Shown: piece after piece, positions 34,024-46,502 of the stretch
Layout of the letters: the number at the start of each line of letters is the position of its first letter
Numbering within the stretch: the first letter of the stretch is position 1
Assembly (NCBI RefSeq): GCF_019320115.1
Contig: NC_089598.1
Coordinates: 26,026,657 to 26,090,656 of the forward strand
DNA length: 64,000 bases
Source of the DNA: Miscanthus floridulus
Taxonomy: Eukaryota; Streptophyta; Magnoliopsida; Poales; Poaceae
Reading direction: 5' to 3'
Position numbers and translations under genes: made by a program
The notes under the pieces: model-generated
The model's database searches: none
Told to the model about the DNA's origin: nothing
Seen by the model: the letters and a program-made list of their open reading frames with translations, nothing else

Positions 34024-37000
34024 TAAATGCACACTTTCTCTTATCAGTTTCGCTATCGAACTCCCTGATCTTTATTGACACCTGACCCCAGCAACAGCGG
34101 GGGTCGAGCCTCACTCAAGGGCTAATAAGAGTGTACATATCCGATAGACATTTTCTATGCCTGACCCACTCTCACATTAAGACCTAGAAGCGAGGTTTGT
34201 GGAAATAAACGCTGAGTAAACCTGGTCGGACTAGGAGAGACCTACGCCTCGGCAGCTACGGCAACTTTGCTCACCAGTGTGATCAGAGTTTTTTCCACAC
34301 CTCAGGTTTTTTGGGCCTCAGCTATGAAAAGTGTCGGTGCACATCTAAGAGTTTATCCACCTAGCCAACTTTCTCTGTGCCTGACCCCCTCTCATGTTAA
34401 GACCTAGGAGCTAGGGTTGTGGGAGCAAACTCTAAGTATAACTGATCAGACTGTGAGAAACCTATGCCCCAGCGGCTATGGCGCCTTTGCTCACCAGCGT
34501 GATTAGAATTTGCTCACCCATGCCCCGAGCTCTATGGCCTTAACGACGAAAAGGGTTGGAACGCACTAACCTTTTTATACAAAAAGGGGAGAAAGGCTAA
34601 AAATCTGTTAGGCTATAACGGAATTTAAGAGCTTGTCCATTTATTACAAGTTCATCGCCTGGGTTATCTGCCTAACTAAATTCTTGCATGGGATGTTCTT
34701 ATCCTCTATCTCCATAGGTTAGTCCTGTCCCAGCGGGTCATACAAGTCGACCGAGTAGCTTAGCCACTGCTGAGGGACGGGTAGGGAGCAACATGATGCC
34801 CCACGCGGGTTATGCTGACCCCGTCACGAACGATGGACCCAGATTTCGCTTGAACTTATCCGGTAAGAGCTCCCCGAACCCGTCACTCACACCATCAAGG
34901 TAAGTCCTGTGCTAGCGGGTCACCCAAATCGATCAAACAATTCGGGCCACTGCTTAGAGATGGGTCACCCTTACTTTACACATGCTTCCTTGTATTAATT
35001 TCGCTATCGAGCCTCTAACCCCAACAATGGTGAGGGGTCAGGCCTCGCTCGGGGGCTAGCAAGAGTGTCTGTTCGGTAGACATTCTCTATGCCTAACCCC
35101 TCCTCACATTAAAAAACTAGAGGCAAGGTATGTGGAGACAAACACTGAGCCAACCTAGTCAGACTGCAAGAAACCTATGCCCTAACGGCCACGACGTTCT
35201 TTGCTCACTAGCATGATCGAGTTTTTGTCCCCACATCCCGAGCTTTAGCCTCTGCCTTCCCAAGAAGGGTTTGGAGGGGTCCACCTATGGAATCTCCATC
35301 GAGGAGAGGTCGGCAGGTCGCCTAAGCTGATCAAATGGCTTGGGTCATGGCCAAGAGACATGTAAGGAGCAGTGGGGTACCCCATGTAGGTTACGCCAAC
35401 TCCATCATGAATGATAGACCTAAATCCCACACGAACATATCCGGTAAGAGCTCCTCGAACCCGTCACTTGAGCCATCGAGGTAACTTTACCAAGCCCCAC
35501 TTTGCTTTTCCATTGCATAATCATTCATTCATCCATTCTCATGCATGCATTCATACATTCATTAATTGATTCATTCATTCATCATACATTCATCCCATAC
35601 ATCCAAGCATTGCATATGCAACTGCTGCATCACAATGCTTCACATCGTGTCACGAAGCGGTAGTTGTCTCATTCGATATGAGAGGTGACCGACTGAGGTT
35701 CGAAGGCCGCCCCACAAAGGGCTCGAGGCCACCTTGCATCAAATAGAGCTAGGGGAGAAAAACATAGATGAGCCCCAGCGGCCTTACCCGACTCCGCTTA
35801 GAAACGGACAGGGACATCTAGACCTTTCTCGTTCGATCCTAACCTCGAGCTAAGCCCACAGAATGTCCATCGAGGAGAGGCCAACGGGCTACCTGAGTCG
35901 CTCTCTAAAGCGACACGAGCATCTGCTAGGAGGCAAGTTAAGGAGCAGTGGAATGCCACATGAGGGCTATGCCGACCCCATCAGCGGATGACGGACCCAG
36001 ATTCCACTCGGACATGCCCATTAGCGAGCTCACTAAGCGTGACACTCAAGCCATCGAGGCAAGTGTCGTTAGCTTAGCCCCTCTAGTTGTGGAAACCGAG
36101 GATGAGGTGACACATGAAATTTGGCCGACACCTATCGAGGCCCATGGGGCTTAGGGGCTCGAGCCACCTGACCCAAACTCAAGAATCCACCTGATTGGGG
36201 TTCAAAGGCTAGCCCACAAAGGGCTTGAGGCCACCTTGCATTGAATAGAGCCATGGGAGAAAACATAGACAAGCCCCAGCAGCCTTTGTCTGACCCGCTC
36301 AGAAGCGGACATGGTCATCCAGACCTTCTCATTCGATCCTGACCTCAAGTCGGGCCCACAAAATCTCCATCAAGGAGAGGGCAGCAGGCCACCTGAGTCA
36401 CTATCCAGAGTGACATAGGCATCTATCAGGAGGTAGGTTAAGGAGCAGTGGAATGCCACATGAGGGCTATGCTAACTCCGTCACAAACAACAAACTCGGA
36501 TTCCACTCAAACATGCCCGTTAGCGAGCTCACTGAGAGCATCACTCGAGCCATCGAGGCAAGTGACGCTAGCTCAACCCCTCTGGTTGCGGAAACCGTGG
36601 ATGGGACGACGATCACAAAGACGAGCTGACCCTCGACCGGACCACTGCTACGCGCAGGGGCTTGAGGAAAGTTGGACCCACAAGGAGACCAAACATGCGG
36701 TTGCAGAATGATGGCTCAGATCCTAAGGAGGGGTATGCACAAAAACAAGAGACGCTTTTCTCCTACTAGTTTCGCTACCCTCTCCTCGATCTTTAGTGAC
36801 ACCCGACCCCCAGCAATGACAAGGGGTCAGGTCTCACTTGGGGGCTAATAAGGGTATATACACACCCTTTCTAAAACAGTCACCGTGCCCAACCTCTTCC
36901 ACATGCTAAACCTAGTGGCAAGGTCTACGGAAACAAACGACTAAGCAAGAGGCTGGTCAAACTACAAGAAACCTATGCCCCAGCGGCTATGGCACTCTTA

Positions 37001-37250
37001 CTTACTAGCATGATTAGAGTTTCCCTCCTACACCTCAAGCTCTATGGTCTTAACAAACAGAAGGGTCAGAACGCATGAACCCCTTTTCACACATAAAAAG
37101 GGAGGAAAAACAAATCTGTTCGCACCAAAACAAAAAGGATAGACTTGGTCAAACGAAACAAAATGACAAGTTTGTTTAAAATAATACACAAGGGTCGGCA
37201 CCTGTCCGCTGATTACAAGAATGATTGACTGACCTATTCAACTAACTATC
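34024..37250 (+). repeat. Repeat-rich spacer of element B with four copies of a diverged module and a 500-bp tandem
   Basis: A block with CCTGACCC..CTCACATTAAGACC and AAACCTATGCCCCAGCGGCT recurs at about 34158, 34377, 35089 and 36886. A second module (CTTGAGGCCACCTTGCAT ... GGAGCAGTGGAATGCCACAT) occurs at about 35700-36060 and 36200-36570 with a 500-base offset (35941 and 36441). Polypurine-like motifs occur at 34113, 35047 and 36836. There are no credible genes; open frames at 35948 and 36448 are the duplicated module itself. Confidence 0.75.
35510..35612 (+). repeat. (CATT)n-type simple repeat
   Basis: Imperfect CATT/CATTCATT/CATACATT units for about 100 bases within the spacer of element B. 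Confidence 0.85.
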
Positions 37251-37254
37251 CCCT

Positions 37255-40200
37255 CTAAGGGAGAACCATGCTTTCGATCCTGTGCTCTAGGTCCTGCAAA
37301 AGGGGAGCCACCGCCACTTCCATCTCATCCAGCTCATGGACTTCATAGCCAGGCATGAAGCCATGGCTCATCGTCTCTAGATCAATGTTGTCCCCATAGT
37401 GAGAGTGAGCAATCACAAAGGATTGGTTGACCTCGATGCAAAGAGCGTTCCTCTTAAGCTGGCGCACCCAAGCCATGATCTCGATGGCATGGGCCATGAG
37501 CGAGCTGGTCCCCTCTGACCGCGCCACCTCAAGGTCATCACAGACCACTTCGAGGGTGGCACTTAGGATACCGAGCTCGTCGCTCTCCGCATGAAGATTC
37601 CTCCTTGCCTCAGCGAGGTCCATGACTAGCCCAGCAGAAATGCTCTTGGCCTCTAGCTTCTGGGTCATCGCATTTCTGAGCTCGGTCTGGAGGGAGCCGA
37701 CCTTCTGTTGCGCATCATCACGCTTTGGTAGGCCTAGTCACGCTTCTGGAAGGCCTAGTCGCACTACTCGTGAGCCACACCATGTTCTGAGTGGAGCTTC
37801 TCTGTGGTTTGGAGTAGCTCATCCCACTCCTTGCATAGCCGAGTGACTGTCATGGCATCTAGGCTCGCCCTCTTCTCTAGGGCCACGAGCTTCTCCTCGG
37901 CTCCTAGCTTTAGCTCCCTTTCCTTCTCAACCTCAGCCAGGTGGTCGAGCATTCACTGGCGGGTCTCGGCATCCTTCTAGAGCAGCTCGTCCCTCTCCTT
38001 CCTAACCTTGGAGGCCTCCTCGTCATCCCTCTAGGACCTTGTCGATAAGGCCTTGAATGCCATCTTGGCCTCGTCAGCGTGCCGACGGGCCTTGGCCACA
38101 CGCGATCAAAGATTGTCTGCCTCCTCGGACACCCTCTGCTAGGTGGCAACAAGCTGAGCAGTCACCTCCCCATGCAGTCGCACCTCCTTGACAAGGCAGT
38201 CCCAGGTTTCCTTCTATTCACGAAGGAACCGAGACTTCCCGTGGCTACGAGCGATGAGGGACTGAAAGGAGACGATGGTTAGAATACAAAAATATATGGA
38301 GATAGGAAAGGGCGAGAAGCAGGATCAAGCAAATACCCAGCCAAAGGGAACAATGACATCGTGCAAGGCACCCCTGGCATGGTCCAGGGCTTTGAGCACG
38401 AAAGCGATCCCTGCGTCAAGGCTCTCCCGCTCCATGCTCTCAGCGGCAGCGTCGAGGGCGAAAAGCGTCGATGCCAGATCCTCTAGATTCGACCACTGGC
38501 ACTAAGGCTTGCCCCATGTAGGCGAGCCACTGCCCACCGATGTTAGGGCCAGGGACATCTCCCTGCTGATACCGGGCGCTGCCGACCGCTCTCGCCATGA
38601 CGTCCCCACCGAGGGGCCCCCTCTGGCAGAGGAAGGATTCAGCGGTGTGGACATTGACCTCTCTCCTAGCACCATGACTCTCGTGGACCCCTTAGCTAGG
38701 TCCCCCTCCATCTAGCCCATGCCAGGCACTACCACGATTGCTCTTAGCTATGACCCACCTATCACAGCCACAGCCACCTCCACCTATGTCAGTGGGGTCA
38801 CAATCGGCTACGCCGTGCCTACCGTAGTCAGCACCATGAGCGCGGTCGACAACCTCGTTCGCCCGATCATTGGTAGTGGTATCAAGGGCATCGCCGACTA
38901 CTCCACAACCTCCAAAGGAGTCCCTTGAGCCCCATGTCTGCCTGTCCCATCAAGGGCACGGGCGCCACCATGGGCAGCGTCTGATCGACCAACGACGCGG
39001 TCACACTAGCGTCGCTCCCGCCCGAAATGGGCACAACACCAGCCGGTGGCTGCCACCTCAATTGGAGGGCCATGATCTTCTTCGACGCTAGCATCATGGG
39101 ATCACGCTGCCTATAGATGCTGCGATGGACAAAAAGCATAAGTCCTAATGAAATCCATCCAAAACAGAGAAAATAGGGGAACTGATAACTTACCTCAACG
39201 CCATCGAGGTGGCAGATATGTTTGGGGGTGAACCCCTTGACCCTTGCTCTGCCTCGTTGGGGCAAGGCCATTTCGAGCCCACCGCCTGCCCCTATTGGAT
39301 CCTAGGGGAGGCCAACGGTACATCCCACCACCACCGGCTCCCCAGATGTACCCTCCCCTCTGTGGAACAAGAAGGGTCATGACTCCTGCAAAGACGAACC
39401 AATACCTATCAGTACATCCTCATTCTCTAGGATGTCCCACTCAACATCATCGGCTACCTCATTGTTGTCTCCATCACGACCATCATCGTCGCTGTCGATG
39501 TCCTCCCCTCTCTCCTGCACCTATAGCTTCCGCTGCTTCTTCTTCCTCTTGTCCTCCATCGCCTTCCTCAGCCACTCACCCTCATGGATGAATCCCTCAG
39601 CAATGGCGCCAGGTGATCCATGAATATGAGGTCCCTCGATTGGTCCTACCCCTATCAAAGTTAATATCAAGAGGTTGGGAAATCAATCGAAGAGAAGGCA
39701 TGAGAAGGAGAAACTTACGAAGACAACGTGGCCTAGTTCTAGCCGCATCAGAGGATGTCCTAGCACTGGGTAGATGAAATCAAGGGGGGCACCCATGTCA
39801 TCCCATGAGGGCTCCATTGCCTCCTTGATGCGTTGCGTGATCTCAGAGTTGGGGAGCACCCACTCGGTAAGCATCATCCCATCGAACAATGCCTCGAGCG
39901 CCATCACGTACAGCGGGAGCACGCGCGTCATCAACGGCGCCACCCTCCTTGCATGGTAGGCCCCAATGACACCTGACCCATATAGGCTGCTCTCCTTTAG
40001 GATGTGGATGGTGGTGATGTGGTCTTGGATCTTCTTCTTGTCCTTCTCTGGGACACCCCACTTCCTCCACGATTCTGGGACGTCTTAGACCAGGCGCCCG
40101 GTGAACTTCAGCAGTGGCACGGTGGTGTCATTCTTGAGGTAGAACCACTATGAGTGTCACCCCTTGTTGAATGTTGACAGATGCATCGATGGGTACTTGC

Positions 40201-40845
40201 CGACCTGATTGTTCCAGAGCTAGATGCCGGCACACCCCATCGGCATGTGCAGCTCCTACCTGCCACTCTTCTCCCTCTTCTTCTAGAGGGTAACAACGAA
40301 GAAGTACCTCCATAGGTCAAAGTGGGGGCTGATCCCTAGGATCACATAGGGCAACAAACGCCACCAAGTGCTAGATCCCGTTGGGATTGAGATGTTGTAG
40401 CTTAATCTTGTAGTAGTGCAGCAGCCCCTGAAGAAATCTGTGGGTGGGGGTAGCGAACCTACGCTCATGGAAGTGTGCGAACGACACTACATAGCCATCG
40501 GGTGGCAATGGTAGATCCTCCTCACTGGGTAGTAGCCACACCTCAGGCGAGGTCCATGTGTGGAGAAGACCACGGTAGATGAGGCCCTCCATGCGCTAGA
40601 AGGTTATGTTAGAGAGGCACCATGGATCCATTAGAGATGGGGACAGGTGGATGCAGGCTCAACGGTGGTGGAGATGCAAAGGTAGGAAACCTAAGAGATT
40701 GGAGGCGGCGGCAGTCATGGCTGCGGAGGCAAGGATGCAAGGTATGGAACCTAGGGGGCAAACCCTTTGGTTTTATAGGGGTGACAAGTGCGAGGAAACT
40801 GAACCGCCCGCCTAGATCTCCATGCCTACCATGATCTGCCACAAT
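37255..40845 (-). pseudogene. Antisense gene of element B: PF04195-like N-terminus, coiled-coil C-terminus
   Basis: Runs opposite to gag-pol. On the minus strand a TATA box (TATAAAA, complement of 40771-40777) precedes coding that includes SNGSMVPL (about 40615) and, from 40592, GLIYRGLLHTWTSPEVWLLP. Then comes the domain core FATPTHRFLQGLLHYY .. LQHLNPNGI, continued after a frame change as GISPHFDLWRYFFVV (about 40300). This pattern (a late-flanked FLxxLLxYYxIxLxHLxPN ... FLGIxPxxxLxRYFF) is that of the 'putative gypsy type transposon' family PF04195. Downstream are acidic/basic low-complexity pieces and a heptad-rich end (37668-37255: LAEARRNLHAESDELGILSA). Several stops and frameshifts: decayed. 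Function of the family is unknown. Confidence 0.65.
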
Positions 40846-41628
40846 GTCTCACCATGGGACATGCACACACAATCTCTATCGTTCCTCTTGGAAAACTCGT
40901 CGGACATTTTGCCTCTCTAGAGGGGCCATGGCTCATCACGAGTAAGAGGAATACAAATCTAAAAGTGCCTCTATGGCCCGGCTAGGCCCAGAAGTTCATA
41001 GGTCAGCCCATCGACGGTTTCGACAACCGCTCTAGGCACCATTAGAGAGTAAGAGGTGGAAAGGGATGGGCCCGCTAGCGGCTAGTACCTGGGCACACGA
41101 GCATCACGGGCATCCCAACCCATGTTCGAGTCTTGGTCGTTTACGATCCATGGTTTTTCCTCGAAAAAAGGCACATAGCCTTTGCGACCGGTCGAATGGA
41201 CCCGAGAATGATATGGATTGACCGCTGAGAATCTAGAGTCGATCACCAAGCTAACCCAAGCTGAATCCCTACGAATGGGATGCCATGGGGCCCACACAGG
41301 CTAGGATATTAATAGCTTACCAGTTGCCATGGCTCATCCATAGAGGAAAATCATGGCATGGCTCACCCGTCTGGTTGCGGAAACCATGGATGGGGTGACA
41401 ATCACAAAGATAAGATGAGCCTTAGTTGGACCCCCACTATGCATGGGGGTTTGGGGAAAGATTCAACTCACAAGGAGACTGAACGAATGATCACAAAAAT
41501 GATAGACCCCCCGTAGGGGTCAAAATCAAGGAATCACCGTCCCCAGGTCACGCCTTGGCCTTTAGAGTCCTCCCATTCAAAAAAACCTCTAAAGGAGTAT
41601 TCTACTCCTCTACAGGCTCGGGGGCTAC
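40846..41628. other. 3' non-coding end of element B, with polypurine tract
   Basis: No gene is seen. The minus-strand promoter of the antisense gene would lie in its left part: site II-type GGCCCA at 40985-40990 and TGGGCC near 41066. The right end carries the polypurine tract GCTCGGGGGCTAC at 41616-41628, immediately before the 3' LTR. Confidence 0.5.
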
Positions 41629-42867
41629 TATCAAGGACCAATACTAGGGTACCAAAAGAGGAGGAGCTAATGACCATCAATGTTGACTCATCTGAGCAGT
41701 CAAGAGAGCGACTACAGCTCCAACCAAACCCCAGTGCGCAAGCTCCACCTCGCCCGACCTCTAGGGCAGATTCCACCTTGCTTGACCTCTAAGGGCTGGT
41801 TCTACCTTGCTCGGCCTCTGGGGAGGACTCCACCTCGCCTGACCCCTAGGCCGAGGGCTCCGCCTCGCCCGACCCTTGGGTGTGCACTCTGCCTCGCCCG
41901 ACCCCGAGGCCACGGGCTCCGCCTCGCCTAACCCTTGGGTCTACGCTCCACCTCACCTAACCCTTGGGTATGTGCTCTGCCTCACCCAGCCTTTGGGGAG
42001 GACTCCGCCTCACCTGACCCTAAGGCCATGGGCTTCGCCTTGCTCGACCATTGGGTCTGCGCTTCGCCTCACCTGATGGAGACTCATACCATAGCCAACC
42101 ACTCTAGGTCCAAGCGTATAGGCTTGAGTCAAAGCTCTAACACTGAGGTAGAGAACGGCATGCCCCAATGTAACCCATGGCCTCGATGGGCCACACTGAG
42201 GGTTCATGTCAGAAACAGCATCGGGCGTACCGATGTTGTTCTGCCTAACCCCTGTACGAACACTAACGGGTGCGTCAGTTCACCACGACATCCGATAGGA
42301 CAAAGTGGAGCACCATGACCGACAAATGATGCCTACGCATGGCACCGGTGATGGACTAGGCCATGACATGAAGCTGTCTCTATTGATGTCTACAGGGTTG
42401 GTGGGGCCCACATGAAGGAGAATAAGGACCTGTGATCCTGAAGGACTTCCTCTCTCTCTCGTTCTCCCCTCTTCCTCCACTTTAACCCATGCTTTCCCTT
42501 GGCCTATAAAAAGGAAGCAGGGCATCCCATTTAAGGCATCGGCTGATCAATGCATCACAACACATCACAATGATTCGGTCTCGAACCCATCGAACCCCAA
42601 AACACACGGCTGAGTAGCAGCCGAGCTCCCTCAGCACCTGTTTACTGCTTTCATTAGAGACTTGGGACCTGTCCCTCTCTCGCCTATTTGTAACCCCTAC
42701 TATGAACTTTCAGTGCTAGTAACACGAGCAACATCAACGAACTAGACGTAGGGACATTCAGCCTGAACCACTATAAACCTTATGTCCTCCAAGCACACCA
42801 TCCGAGCCAAATGCGCAATCTTAGAATTTTACTTGTTGGTGGCAACTAGCAACTCAAAACACTGATA
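41629..42867 (+). repeat. 3' LTR of element B (1239 bp)
   Basis: Begins TATCAAGGACC (TG mutated to TA) and ends CACTGATA. It carries the same 29-bp minisatellite (about 41740-42075), and the TATA box is at 42505-42510. Colinear with 26617-27791. Confidence 0.87.
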
Positions 42868-45800
42868 GGGTGCACATGGCCGGACCACCTCAGCACTCCC
42901 CGGGTCAACCGTCACCGCAGCACGGTGCATGGTGAGTTTCTGATGCTTCCCCACCGTCTCCACCCCTCCGTTAGGGCTCTCGCTCGTTGGAGGAGCCGTG
43001 CTGCTGCCGTGGGTAGCCACTTGCCGCTGCAGCTCATGTCAGTGTGTCCCTGAGTCCCTAACCACCACCCAACCTTGTGTGTTTAGCCGTAGAAGGTGGT
43101 CAGCCCCTTACTCCCGTCATAGCGAGCCTAGGTTGCCCGACGTAGCTGCTTTTATGCCGTTGGCCTTAGCATCGGCGAGCGCGGGGATTCTAGGGACTTC
43201 TCCATGGTGAGGATGAAAATGTCCGAGGGCTTGATCACAAAACCACTATCGGTAGGAATGGTGCACATAGCATTCACATTAATCTCTAGAAGCTCGGGGG
43301 CTTTTATGCAAAATAGCCAACGCGCGCAGGCGCCCTCGGCCTTGGGCCGTACTGGGCTGCCACAACGCGCATGCTGCCGCGCCCACGCGGGGCTACTGGG
43401 GTGAATCGATGGCCACCGACCCTTTTCTTTTTCTAAAGCATTTTCTAATTTAGTTTTTTAAGGTAAACTTATAAATTCAATATAAATTTGTGTAGTTAAC
43501 CAAAAATTGTGAAACTAAATTTGTTAGGTTCCTAAAATCATGATCTATCTACTAGTATAATTGGTTCACATAACTTCATAAGTATTTTCAAGAGTGATCA
43601 TATTAATTTTAGGTGCTTAATATTGTTAAAATATAAACTTGTAGGAATTGTTGTGATAAATTGGTGATAATGTTGGCTTTAAAACTTTCATAGTAAATTG
43701 CTAACATTATTAGATGCTCACTATAATTTTTGTAGCTCCATAATAATCAGTTTGCTAAGGTAGCTAAATGAGTTCTAGTTCAAATATATATATGTTTAAT
43801 CGATAAAATGCCAAAACACCCTGGGATTTTAAAACTAGAACATTTTTCGGGAAACGATGCCTTACTCGACAACGTGCTACGTAGCCTAGTACGTTAGTCA
43901 TTAGTGCTAGCTCGTTAGCTTGAGAGGCATAATCATATTTTTAAGAGTTGCAGTTACCATCGATTAATTGCGTCTCTGCGTTGCATCCACGTATGTCATA
44001 ATAGGAACAACGATGGATCGTGGAGATGATCGGAGTAGCGGAAAAGATGGTGCCTTGATGATCGTGTCACCATGATGGAATGCTAACTTTTGGTTATATC
44101 TTACCCAGGCAAGCCTCGGTGCATAACCCTTATTATTCTACACTTTATTTTATGCTTGTGCATTAAATTTTAAGGAGTTGAATGAAAACCACTTGTATAT
44201 ATCCTTATCCTATGAGTCTTACTAGTATGGCAGGGGCGTGTAGCTTGCTTTGCTATAGGACCCGATAGAAGTCGAGTGACTACCTATTACTCGTGGGAGA
44301 TAGGAAAGATATTATTAGTTTTATTATCATAAAACTATCACATGGAATATATATATAGATGATAATTGGAGACCAGGCAGAATGGTACTTTAGATCTAGA
44401 CTTGGTAAGGCATTCAAGCAAGGCCCGGGTTGCATTTGATTCACCTGTGTTGATTGAGGACCGTCCATTGCTGTGGATGGTAGTCAGGTTATAGACTTAT
44501 TATCCTGAGCACATACTTGCTTATGGGAGCAGGAAGGTTCGTTACGCTCTTGTCATGGGTTCTGGCTCTTTTCGGACCAACTGATTGGAGGTGGGGAAAG
44601 GTGGAGGTCTAAGCACCATATTGAGATCAGGTCTCAAGTATGGGGGCTTTGAGTCCAAGTTTGGACGAGGGCCTGGACCCTATGACAGGAGCGGAATGGG
44701 TTAGTCTTGTTTGTGCCTAGGGTACAAGCGAGGCGTGTGTTTTGGGGTACCCAGCTGTGATACATTGATTCACGAATCGTCGTTTCTGTGAGATGGTATG
44801 ACTTGGATATGGTCTAGCACCGTAATAAGAACTAGAATTTGAAAGATGGTAAAATAGTTCTAATTGCTTACCACATGCTTGAAAGTAGCATATGTGCTTA
44901 CATAGAATGGTTAGTTAATGAACTAAGGATGACTGCTAATAAAATTAAATATAAGGACACACGTCTAGTAATGCTTTCGCAGATGCAATAACCCACAAGC
45001 CAAATAAGCCTTGCATATCCTTGGAGTCTTTTATTTTCCTCCTATCGGGTAAGTCTTGCTAAGTACAATCGAGTACTCAGGGTTTTATTCCCTCTGTTAC
45101 AGGTGACCGAGGGATGATAGATGGTTTTTGTGTGTGGAAACCTCCTGGTGGGCTCGACGAGGATTTCCGTACGTTGCTGACGTAGAGTTTATTCAAAATT
45201 TTCACAAAATGTTTTTGCAAAGGAAAATATTTATGGCCTATTATCATTCCATGTATATAAATGTTCCTCATGTTAGCGCTTAAACTTGTCGTTGTATACA
45301 TTTTCGTTGAAAACTCTGATAACATTGTTATATTCCGCTGTTATAATCAATTGAGGTAATATTCTGCTACTTTAATAAAGTGATGTAAGAAATGGCTTAA
45401 GAATGTTATAAGCTTTATTCTCTCATTTATGATCCTGATGGAAAAATATAGATTTTTGAGTTCTCCCTTAGGGTGTGCTCGATGGAATGGCACAATTTAG
45501 TGCACCTTAGGTACTTAGTGTCTAATGGAAGACAAGTACCCTTGGGAGGGCATTAGATTAGGCGGTTCTACCACAATTCATAGGGCATATGGAGGCAAAG
45601 TGTGATATTCCAGTTGCAGAAAAGAGATTAAACTTTAGCTTGTCCCTCTATGTTCCTCTGGTACACTTTGATGATCCCTGATGCTGGTTCCTACCTAATA
45701 GGATGGGTCAATCCTCTCACAAACCCCGAGTCTCCTCCCTATGGCGTGCCCCAATACCTACAAATGCGGGCCTCCTAGAGGGTGTGGAGTTGGTTTTGAA

Positions 45801-46502
45801 GGAGGTGGCTCGCATGTCCATGGCAGATAAGAATTTACAGGGTAATGAAGCAAAGCAAGTAGGTGAGTTTTGTGGTGAGAACAAGGATGTTGGGGTACAA
45901 AATAAGGAGCAACATGCTGATGCAATCAACTTGGACCAAGCCAATTCTTCAGGCTCCACCAGTACAAAGAAGCGAAAGGGCTGGAAATGCAGAGAACGAG
46001 ATGGTTCAGTAGTGCAAGGCAACATCATTGTCAACACATCACTTGAGAAGCAAGGTAAGTAGGGGGGCAATGGTGGGTGACCTCTCTCAGATCTAGATGA
46101 TGACAGTGACATGGAACCAGCACTCAAAAAAGTTTTTCTAAGGGCCTACACTCTCTAAATGGAATAGTGATGAATCGAGGGACAATGGCAGGAGTCCAAA
46201 GGAAGTAGAAGGTGGTACGGCAGCGAGCGGTCCAGGGGCTACCACCAATCTATCAGGCGCTAATGTGAGCACCCGACAGTGTGGCAAAACCGCCCAAAAT
46301 AACATGCTTACAGAGGTGCTCGTCTTCCACCAGACACTAAGCACCCTGAAAGCAAGCTACAGCGGGCGGTATCCGTCGAGCACACCCCAAGGGAGAACCT
46401 AAAAGATCCACATTTTTTCCATGGATCCAATAATGAGAATGAGTTACAATACTTGTCCATTTCATACACCAGAAGTTCTTAAAAATTACATTATTACATT
46501 AT

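Larger units (their letters stand above)
26617..42867 (+). mobile_element. Tat-lineage Ty3/gypsy element 'B' (16.25 kb), degenerate
   Basis: Order on the plus strand: 5' LTR, primer site, gag, protease, reverse transcriptase, RNase H, integrase, a repeat-rich spacer, an antisense gene on the minus strand, polypurine tract, 3' LTR. Domain order is Ty3/gypsy, and the extra region with an antisense PF04195-like gene marks the Tat lineage. Flanks are GGGCA (26612-26616) and GGGTG (42868-42872), which could be one GGGCG target decayed at its CpG in two ways. All coding regions hold stops; it cannot be autonomous. Confidence 0.88.
25095..45575 (+). mobile_element. Solo LTR of a Tekay/Del-like gypsy element, about 4.2 kb, split by element B
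   Basis: Starts TGTAACATCTC at 25095 and ends GGTTCTACCACA at 45575, with perfect target duplication ATTCA at 25090-25094 and 45576-45580. Only LTR sequence belongs to it: 25095-26616 and 42868-45575. Very long LTRs beginning TGTAACA and carrying a late block like GAGTACTCAGGGTTTTATTC then CCTGTTACAGGTGA are typical of Tekay/Del chromoviruses. Two more copies in the opposite orientation lie at 46280-61410 and 63468-64000, which confirms the repeat family. Open frames within 25700-26530 and 42998-43404 are chance frames in the GC-rich half. Confidence 0.82.
24390..46279 (+). pseudogene. LINE-type ORF1 relic (DUF4283-like plus zinc knuckle), split by nested LTR elements
   Basis: First part 24390-25094, second part 45581-46279. 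The first part reads with stops at about 24602, 24703 and 24996. It contains the DUF4283-like pattern (HAILGGPWQYKGDAFLVE, then VPMWVQFRNIPFYLLTKKLA) typical of plant LINE ORF1 proteins. It stops at FFLFCGF; the second part resumes exactly with IGHMEAKC, so the CCHC-type knuckle (first Cys replaced by Phe) is rebuilt only when the solo LTR is removed. The following segment is Lys/Glu-rich and unrecognised. No ORF2 (endonuclease/reverse transcriptase) is seen. Non-functional. Confidence 0.72.

Noticed and set aside
43400..45575. A separate LTR element starting near 43400
   Set aside because: No second TG...CA boundary or target duplication there; the perfect ATTCA copies put the true ends at 25095 and 45575.
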